Origin: a virus | DNA length: 25,341 bases | Virus record (IMG/VR): IMGVR_UViG_3300007640_000217 | Location: 1 to 25,341 of that record | Strand: one strand, 5' to 3' | Shown: piece after piece, positions 7,396-13,278 of the stretch | Layout of the letters: each line of letters opens with the position of its first letter | Position numbering within the stretch: position 1 is the first letter of the stretch | Notes under the pieces: model-generated | Told to the model about the DNA's origin: nothing | What the model saw: the letters and a program-made list of their open reading frames with translations, nothing else | The model's database searches: none | Translations under genes and position numbers: made by a program

Positions 7396-9200
7396 TATAT
7401 CAGATAAGCCTACATGGTTCTGCATTCGATGTTCGAGACCTGTCGTGGCATGAGGCTAAATCACAAAGTGGGTGCAAGCCAGATGCAGAATGGTTGGACC
7501 CTATACACAAACGATCTTTGTTAAAGGGGGAGTTTGGCTGCGCGGTAAGTCATTTACGTGTATGGGAGCGAATAGTTCAATCGAACTTAAATGGGATTAT
7601 CTTAGAAGAAGATGCTGTCTTTGATTCTATTGATGTTGGGCATGTAGATTCTTTATTGGCAAGATGTGATAGCGTATGGTTGGGTTATCGCTGGAATGAC
7701 ATGGGATATTGGTACAACTGTCATGCTTATGCGCTATCCCCAAGAACAGCAAAGCACTTGATCGAAGGCTTTAAAGATAGCATTATACCTGTAGATGAGT
7801 GGGTTCCTTCTAAGCTGAAGGGTAAAAATAATTACTTCTATAAAGATGAAGTGGTCAAACAAATCCCACGAGACATTAGGCCGTCTACAATAGAGGAGAC
7901 AGAAGTGTTAAGTGGTGGGGTAAATTTTAAGATTGTGACTGTTGCTACAGAGCCAGAAAAGATGTGGGCTTTAGAGCAGTCAGCAAAGAAGTACGGGGTA
8001 GAAGTACATAACTTAGGTAAAGATCATCCTTGGAGAGACCCTATGGATGGGCTTGCTGGGATGCCAAAGATACAACTTGTGAATGAATACTTGGCTACTT
8101 TGCAGGACGATGATGTGGTCTTGTTTATGGACGGGTACGACACGTTCTTTGCAGATGATCCTAAAGTTGTTTTAGAAAGATACTTACAGTTTGGCGCTGA
8201 TATTGTGTTTGGTGCTGAAAGCGAACACTGGCCTTTAGTTGATGATGAGTTCATGCGTAACAAGTGGCCTGATACTGGGACACCTTACAGATATTTAAAC
8301 AGCGGTCTTTACATTGGCAGAGCTAAAGCTCTTCACGCATTTATTTCACAGAATGCGCCTAACGAATCAAACAAAGATGACCAGCTTTACTGTCAGTTGA
8401 GATACCTCAAAACGCTGCCGCCTCAAATAGTGGATAAGGGTTATCGTTTTCCATACACAGTAAAGTTAGATACTGAAGCGTACATCTTTCAGAACCATGA
8501 ACCAAACATACGTGTCGTAGAGGGGCAGCTTTGGAACGATGTTACAGGTTGCTGCGGCTGCATATATCACGGCAATGGCGGTGCGGATGCAAAGGCTCTT
8601 TTTGTTTCTATGGCTAAAAGGTTTGGTCTAGTTGAAAGGGCACAGCCTGTAAGTCCGTACTATTTAACTTTGGACTATGATGAAGTTGGCCCAGATATTC
8701 TTGTTACTGATTTCCTATCTCAACGGCAATGTGATTTCTTAATTCAGAAATCTGAAAGCTATGGCGGCTGGAGTCAAATGGATGGGGATAAGTTCCCCGC
8801 TCAAGAGATACGCATTCGCAAGATGGGTTTGTGGCACGAATATGAAAGGCTGTGGGCAGAAAAGCTGGCAAAGATATGTGAGCAGTACTGGACCCCAGAA
8901 GCTTACGTTGGTTTACGCGATGCGTTTACTATGAGGTATTCTATGGACACACAGACAACTCTGGGTCTGCATACAGACGCTTCATTGTTTACTGGTAGCG
9001 TAAAGCTTAACGACAATTATTCTGGGGCCGAACTCATATTCCCACGTCAAAACTTCACAAACAAAGACGTTCCTGTAGGTAAGTGTATATTATTCCCAGG
9101 CATGGTAACTCATGGGCATTCAGTCAATGAGCTTTTGGAGGGCGTTAAGTACAGTCTCACTATGTGGACGAGCAGGTACAAAGGCGACCTAAATGAATAA
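7386..9200 (+). CDS. Three-domain collagen-modifying enzyme: GT25 + PLOD-type glycosyltransferase + lysyl-hydroxylase dioxygenase
   Basis: The product is 604 residues from ATG 7386; an in-frame TTG at 7368 lies deeper in the upstream gene and is less likely. Residues 1-170 resemble GT25 (collagen galactosyltransferase/LPS GT): GEFGCAVSHLRVWERIV, IILEEDAVF, AYALSPRTAKHLI, PVDE. Residues 180-415 match the glycosyltransferase domain of PLOD lysyl hydroxylases: VVLFMDGYD (Asp249, Asp252 for metal), FGAESEHWP, RYLNSGLYIGRA, DDQLY (Asp331/332), IFQN, IYHGNG (His395). Residues 425-600 match the lysyl-hydroxylase 2OG domain: LHTDASLFTGSVKLN (His529, Asp531), YSGAELIFPR, FPGMVTHGHS (His578), and Lys588 ten residues later in place of the usual Arg. 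The predicted chemistry is Lys to hydroxylysine, then Gal, then Glc. The fibre encoded 2.7 kb upstream offers 14 X-Lys-Gly sites. Confidence 0.88.
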   Translation: MAIIYQISLHGSAFDVRDLSWHEAKSQSGCKPDAEWLDPIHKRSLLKGEFGCAVSHLRVWERIVQSNLNGIILEEDAVFDSIDVGHVDSLLARCDSVWLGYRWNDMGYWYNCHAYALSPRTAKHLIEGFKDSIIPVDEWVPSKLKGKNNYFYKDEVVKQIPRDIRPSTIEETEVLSGGVNFKIVTVATEPEKMWALEQSAKKYGVEVHNLGKDHPWRDPMDGLAGMPKIQLVNEYLATLQDDDVVLFMDGYDTFFADDPKVVLERYLQFGADIVFGAESEHWPLVDDEFMRNKWPDTGTPYRYLNSGLYIGRAKALHAFISQNAPNESNKDDQLYCQLRYLKTLPPQIVDKGYRFPYTVKLDTEAYIFQNHEPNIRVVEGQLWNDVTGCCGCIYHGNGGADAKALFVSMAKRFGLVERAQPVSPYYLTLDYDEVGPDILVTDFLSQRQCDFLIQKSESYGGWSQMDGDKFPAQEIRIRKMGLWHEYERLWAEKLAKICEQYWTPEAYVGLRDAFTMRYSMDTQTTLGLHTDASLFTGSVKLNDNYSGAELIFPRQNFTNKDVPVGKCILFPGMVTHGHSVNELLEGVKYSLTMWTSRYKGDLNE

Positions 9201-9741
9201 GTTTTTTGTTGAGATTGGCGCTGCTAATTTTGATACTCTCCTGCCCTTAGCCCAGATGGGTTGGAGCGGAATTGTTGTAGAGCCTGTGCCTCGTCTTTAT
9301 GAAGAATGCAAAAGAATGTTTGCTAATTATGATGTCACAGTGGTTCAAGCTGCTGTGTCTGATTACAATGGGGAAATAGACTTTGCAGTAGCACGAGATG
9401 ACGGCTCTTGGTTGTCTGGGTGTTCTCATGTCGTAAGTGATAATCACTTAGGTTACAAACTTAGCACAAGTCCAGACAGGGTCGGTGACTTTGACGAAAG
9501 AATAGTTGTTCCTTGCATTACGCTAGACACATTATTGCAGGGCGTAGATTCCGTAGACCTTATGAAAGTAGATGCCGAAGGCCATGAAAACAATATCTTT
9601 AATAGATATTCGTTTCGCATAAAGCCTTCAGTTGTAAAGATTGAACACAAGCACATAGATGACAAGTTGCTAGTCAGAAATTTAGAATCCAATGGGTATT
9701 TGGTTTGGACGGAAAAAGATGATATATATGGGATAATCTAA
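9193..9741 (+). CDS. FkbM-family SAM-dependent methyltransferase
   Basis: This 182-residue protein has FkbM (Methyltransf_21) markers: the SAM-binding motif FFVEIGAANFDTLLPLA, the acidic strand-end IVVEPVPRLYEEC (Glu30), the AAVSD segment typical of the fold, and the strongly diagnostic VDLMKVDAEGHE at 121-132. FkbM enzymes usually O-methylate hydroxyls of sugars or natural products. The start overlaps the glycosyltransferase/hydroxylase gene by 8 bases, so the two are probably co-translated. That context suggests methyl capping of the glycan added by its neighbour; this is inference. The family assignment is firm. Confidence 0.9.
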   Translation: MNKFFVEIGAANFDTLLPLAQMGWSGIVVEPVPRLYEECKRMFANYDVTVVQAAVSDYNGEIDFAVARDDGSWLSGCSHVVSDNHLGYKLSTSPDRVGDFDERIVVPCITLDTLLQGVDSVDLMKVDAEGHENNIFNRYSFRIKPSVVKIEHKHIDDKLLVRNLESNGYLVWTEKDDIYGII

Positions 9742-9756
9742 CAAAGGACACTTTGT

Positions 9757-10908
9757 ATGCTTACCCAACGCCCCATAGCCAGCGCCCCGATAGGCGCGTC
9801 TGGTAATTCTGCTTTCAATATTGATTTGGTCAGCGGCACCTTTACGCTCAGTATGCATGGTGCTGCAAAGCTAATTACAAATGTCAAAGAAACAGGCGTA
9901 TTTACCTTAGACGGTAGAGCTATAACATTCACAATAGCGCTGAATGTAAACGCCGACTCTGGTTCGTTTGCCTTAACTGGACAAGACGTGAACCTAAGAC
10001 GCGGCAAGGTTATGACCGCTGATAGCGGCTCGTTTACTTATACGGGCTATGCTATTGGAAACCAAATAGCGTTGAGTGTTGACCTAGCGTCAGGCACATT
10101 CACAATAACTGATCAGGATGCTGCAGTAACCGCACAGCTAAACATGGATGCGGATTCTGGTACGTTTACTTATACTGGTCAGACTATCAGAAGGCAGCGT
10201 ACTGAGGTAACTCAATCAGGAACCTTCACACTTACAGGACAAGATGTAGGCACCCGTATATCCTTAAATGAATCTCTTGAGGCTGGCTCCTTCTCCATAA
10301 CAGGACGAGATATAACTGGCGATATAACTGAAGTTGTTACGTCTGGTTCATTTACCTTAACTGGTAATGATGCTGATTTCGCAAAGGCAATGAATATAGA
10401 TGCGGCTTCGGGATCGTTCTCTCTTGCGGGTCAGGATGCTTCATTTGCTATAGCAATGAATGTCGATTTGGACTCTGGTACGTTTGTTCTTACTGGGCAA
10501 GATATTACCGAAGACATTACTGAAGTCATAGAGGCTGGATCATTTATCCTTACAGGGCAAGATGCTTCTGTTAATGCGCAGCTAAATATTTCTGCTGATT
10601 CAGGTTCGTTTACACTGACAGGCCAAGACGCGACATTTGTTGTTGCCATCACTATGAGCGCAGAGAGTGGAACATTTGTTCTAACTGGTCAGGATATACC
10701 GAAGTCCATCTCAGAACTCCTAGAGTCTGGAACATTTACATATACTGGTCAGGATATATCGTTCAAGCAAGGTGTGTTCTCTGGCAGCTTTGAACTTGTT
10801 GTTGGCTTATCAAGTGTCACTGTCTATGGTGAACTTATCCCAAGTCAGAATCCAAACTATACAGATATAACAAATTCAGATGATCCAAACTGGCAACTTG
10901 TTGCTTAA
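9757..10908 (+). CDS. SGSFTLTGQD-repeat virion protein
   Basis: This is a 383-residue protein made almost entirely of about 15 beta-type repeats of 21-24 residues with the core [DE]SG[ST]FTLTGQD, for example DSGSFALTGQD, QSGTFTLTGQD, ESGTFVLTGQD. A distinct C-terminus follows (VTVYGELIPSQNPNYTDITN). Linkers between units alternate between hydrophobic (ALNVNA, QLNMDA) and acidic (DITEV). Such repeats are frequent in structural proteins of marine phages, and a tandem beta-strand architecture is likely. Its place between modification genes and a fibre suggests a tail or fibre-associated role. Start ATG 9757 follows AAAGGA. Function is not established. Confidence 0.7.
   Translation: MLTQRPIASAPIGASGNSAFNIDLVSGTFTLSMHGAAKLITNVKETGVFTLDGRAITFTIALNVNADSGSFALTGQDVNLRRGKVMTADSGSFTYTGYAIGNQIALSVDLASGTFTITDQDAAVTAQLNMDADSGTFTYTGQTIRRQRTEVTQSGTFTLTGQDVGTRISLNESLEAGSFSITGRDITGDITEVVTSGSFTLTGNDADFAKAMNIDAASGSFSLAGQDASFAIAMNVDLDSGTFVLTGQDITEDITEVIEAGSFILTGQDASVNAQLNISADSGSFTLTGQDATFVVAITMSAESGTFVLTGQDIPKSISELLESGTFTYTGQDISFKQGVFSGSFELVVGLSSVTVYGELIPSQNPNYTDITNSDDPNWQLVA
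9826..10785 (+). repeat. Tandem beta-repeat coding region
   Basis: Roughly fifteen in-frame repeats of 63-72 bases each encode the SG[ST]F.LTGQD core. The protein pattern is well kept while codons vary, so the array is old or under selection at protein level. A shortened final unit (FSGSFELVVG) marks the end. The limits given are approximate. Confidence 0.75.
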
Positions 10909-10929
10909 AACTCAAATTGCACGTATACT
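10901..10929 (+). promoter_or_regulatory. Candidate sigma70-type promoter ahead of the second fibre gene
   Basis: TTGCTT at 10901-10906 and TATACT at 10924-10929 are separated by exactly 17 bases. The -10 box matches five of six consensus bases and the -35 three of six. It sits at the largest intergenic gap of the window (67 bases), where a late-gene booster promoter is reasonable. The -35 box overlaps the end of the upstream gene. Inverted and direct repeats overlap the -10 region. Moderate evidence only. Confidence 0.42.
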
Positions 10930-10945
10930 TTGTGCAACTCAAATT
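10909..10945 (+). repeat. Inverted repeat nested in a 10-base direct repeat (operator-like)
   Basis: AACTCAAATT occurs at 10909-10918 and again at 10936-10945. Between and overlapping them is a perfect 6-base inverted repeat, TTGCAC at 10917-10922 and GTGCAA at 10932-10937, with a 9-base loop that holds the candidate -10 box. The arrangement could be an operator, an RNA hairpin, or both. There is no T-run, so it does not look like an intrinsic terminator. Confidence 0.5.
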
Positions 10946-10959
10946 AGTTCAATAGAACT
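10946..10959 (+). other. Small hairpin in the leader of the second fibre gene
   Basis: AGTTC at 10946-10950 and GAACT at 10955-10959 form a perfect 5-base stem with an AATA loop. It lies just upstream of the ribosome site (AAGG at 10966-10969) for ATG 10976. It might stabilise the leader RNA or tune translation. The stem is short, so chance is possible. Confidence 0.35.
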
Positions 10960-10975
10960 TTAGAGAAGGTTCGAT

Positions 10976-12247
10976 ATGGCTTCATATACAAATATCAGTG
11001 GCGTCAAACTTATAACAACTGGCGATGAAGCTGGTACGTGGGGGGCCAGTACAAACACAAACTTAGAGATATTAGACGCTGCGTCTAAAGGTTTTAAGAA
11101 GATTACCATGACAGACGCAGACTATACTCTGCCTCTGGACAACAACCCTAGTGCCGTTGAGAATGGTCATTATGCAGGTATTGAGTTTGCTGGTGCCAAC
11201 TCTGCCGAAAGAACTATCACACTAGAGCAAAACGATCATACACTTGTATATACGTTCCTTAATAACACAGGTCAGAACTTAGTTATTAAGCAGGGCGATG
11301 GGTCTGGTGGAACGGTTACGATAGCTGATGGCTTTAGTGCTATGGTATTCTGTGATGGCGCTGGCACTGGGGCAAAGGTTACGGATGTATCTTCGGCAGC
11401 TAAGGCTCAAGCTTTAGCAAACTCAAGAAACTTTTCTATTACTGGTGATATCACAGCGGCAGCGGTTGCATTTGATGGCACGGGTAACGTGGCTTTAAGT
11501 GCTGCAATAACAGCCGATACGATTGTAAACGCTGATATCAAGTCGGACGCTGCGATTGCAGACACCAAGCTGGCAACAATATCTACAGCAAGTAAAGTCT
11601 CAAACTCAGCTACGACTGCAACGGATGCTAACACTGCGAGTGCTATTGTTGCGCGGGACGCTAGTGGAAACTTTAGTGCTGGAACAGTTACCGCAGCTTT
11701 AACTGGTAACGTCACAGGTAACGTGACGGGTAACGTGACTGGTAATGTTACAGGAGATTTAACAGGTAATGTGACGGGCAATGTGACTGGATCGTCTGGC
11801 TCAACAACAGGAAACGCCGCTACTGCCACAGCGTTACAGACCGCAAGAACTATTGCGGGCCAATCTTTTAATGGAACCGCAAATATATCAATAGCTCCAA
11901 CAGACTTAACAGGCGTAACTTCTACCGCAGCAGAGATAAACATCTTAGATGGAGCAACTCTTACGACTACTGAGTTGAATTATGTGGATGGAGTTACATC
12001 TGCAATTCAAACTCAGCTTGATGCTAAAGCCGCTTTAGCTGGTGCCAGTTTTACTGGAGCTGTGGATGTAGACGCTGCCGTAACGGCAAATAGCTTTGCC
12101 CTTGATAATGGCGCAAACGACTGGACGTTCGAAGTTTCTTCTAACAAGCTAATTATTAAATATAGTGGCACCGCCAAGATGGAACTTGATACATCAGGAA
12201 ACTTAAAGGTCACTGGTGATGTGACAGCATTTGGAACAATAAGCTAA
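10976..12247 (+). CDS. Second tail fibre, lacking a C-terminal chaperone
   Basis: This is a 423-residue fibre-type protein. The N-terminal segment ISGVKLITTGDEAGTWGAST (7-26) followed by NTNLEILD is a virion-attachment motif frequent in marine and T4-like fibres. Residues 180-240 carry the NADIKSDAAIADTKLATIST linker. Residues 242-272 are seven TGNV/TGDL tetrapeptide repeats. Then come ATALQTARTIAGQSFNGTAN, DLTGVTSTAAEINILDG and a terminal DTSGNLKVTGDVTAFGTIS. Fibres of this class usually run on from VTGDVTAFGTIS into an S74 chaperone (SD..LKEN); here the stop codon falls at that junction. The stop overlaps the next start (TAATG). Confidence 0.8.
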   Translation: MASYTNISGVKLITTGDEAGTWGASTNTNLEILDAASKGFKKITMTDADYTLPLDNNPSAVENGHYAGIEFAGANSAERTITLEQNDHTLVYTFLNNTGQNLVIKQGDGSGGTVTIADGFSAMVFCDGAGTGAKVTDVSSAAKAQALANSRNFSITGDITAAAVAFDGTGNVALSAAITADTIVNADIKSDAAIADTKLATISTASKVSNSATTATDANTASAIVARDASGNFSAGTVTAALTGNVTGNVTGNVTGNVTGDLTGNVTGNVTGSSGSTTGNAATATALQTARTIAGQSFNGTANISIAPTDLTGVTSTAAEINILDGATLTTTELNYVDGVTSAIQTQLDAKAALAGASFTGAVDVDAAVTANSFALDNGANDWTFEVSSNKLIIKYSGTAKMELDTSGNLKVTGDVTAFGTIS

Positions 12248-13278
12248 TGGCTCTACCCTCTTCAGGCACAATATCTTTAGGTGACATCCAAACTGAGTTT
12301 GGCGGCACTAATCCTATTAGTATGTCTGAATACTATCGTGGGGGTTCTTTTGTTACCGACAACAACACTAATGTGCCAACATCTGGAACCATAGATTTCT
12401 CTGATTTTTATGATGGGGTAAAACAGTTTAGTTACACATTCTCTTCCAACACACAAGAGGTTGATTTAAACACCACTCTTACTTCTGCTGGATGGAATGG
12501 GTCCGACGTTGTTCTCGTAACTATAAACAGCGGCGTTTATATTTGGTCAGATAGTACATCAACGGCTGCTTTAACTATTTCATCTGCCCTGAATGGACTG
12601 CTTACCATTACAAACAACGGGTATATTATTGGTCGTGGTGGCGGCGGCGGTACTGGGTCAAGTGGCGCATCGCAAAACGGGGCAAATGGTGGTGCAGCTA
12701 TATCTAATAGTGCAACGGGTGTCACGCTAACAAACGCTTTAGGCGCATTTATTGCGGGGGGTGGCGGCGGCGGCGGTGCGGCAGCGCGAAATGGTCGTGT
12801 TGCAGGTGGCGGCGGTGGCGCGGGTGGCGGAGCAGGGGGCGCAGGTGGGTCACAGGCAGGTGGTGCAGGTGGGACAATTGGACTAGCAGGAAGTAACGGC
12901 GTGGATGCAGGCGGTCCAAGTCAAGCCGCTGGTGGTTCTGGCGGCGGTTCTGGCGGCGGCGGTGCGCAGTCTGACGGTGATGGAAGCGATCAAGGTGAAG
13001 CTGGCGGCGGCGGAGGCGGTCGCATATTGCCAGGTACAGGCGGTGCTGGCGGAAACGATGGTTCTTTCTTTCGTGGTGGTGACGGTGGGGATGCGGGCAG
13101 CGCAGGAAGCAACGGCACTGGCTCTGGCGGTGGCGGAGGCGGGGGCGGCTGGGGTGCTAGTGGCGGAAACGGCAGTGGTGACACTCAAGGTAGCGGCGGT
13201 ACTGGTGGTGCAGCTATCTCAGGTACAGCCATTGCTACATACACTAACAACGGCACAGTTTATGGATCAACAGCATGA
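12247..13278 (+). CDS. Glycine-rich tail-fibre tip / adhesin (gp38-like)
   Basis: This is a 343-residue protein. Residues 1-60 are a phage tail module (ALPSSGTISLGDIQTEFGG, MSEYYRGG, NVPTSGTIDFSDFYDG). Residues 61-128 are a beta domain (FSYTFSSNTQEVDL, VLVTINSGVYIWSD, LLTITNNGYIIGR). Residues 130 to about 325 are extremely Gly-rich with runs of up to nine Gly separated by short loops. A final strand reads AIATYTNNGTVYG. Such domains resemble the polyglycine-helix receptor-binding domain of T-even gp38-type adhesins, in which variable loops contact the receptor. It follows the chaperone-less fibre with a one-base overlap, so the pair may form one fibre and its tip. The local GC-richness comes from the Gly codons. 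Confidence 0.72.
   Translation: MALPSSGTISLGDIQTEFGGTNPISMSEYYRGGSFVTDNNTNVPTSGTIDFSDFYDGVKQFSYTFSSNTQEVDLNTTLTSAGWNGSDVVLVTINSGVYIWSDSTSTAALTISSALNGLLTITNNGYIIGRGGGGGTGSSGASQNGANGGAAISNSATGVTLTNALGAFIAGGGGGGGAAARNGRVAGGGGGAGGGAGGAGGSQAGGAGGTIGLAGSNGVDAGGPSQAAGGSGGGSGGGGAQSDGDGSDQGEAGGGGGGRILPGTGGAGGNDGSFFRGGDGGDAGSAGSNGTGSGGGGGGGGWGASGGNGSGDTQGSGGTGGAAISGTAIATYTNNGTVYGSTA

Noticed and set aside
5001-9741. Modification island acting on DNA bases (hypermodification of thymidine or cytosine)
   Set aside because: No TET/JBP-like domain, deoxynucleotide kinase, thymidylate synthase homologue or DNA-binding motif is seen, and the oxygenases are of peptide-hydroxylase types; not strictly excluded.
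10909-10960. Intrinsic transcription terminator in the largest gap
   Set aside because: The stems are AT-rich and short and no T-run follows either hairpin.
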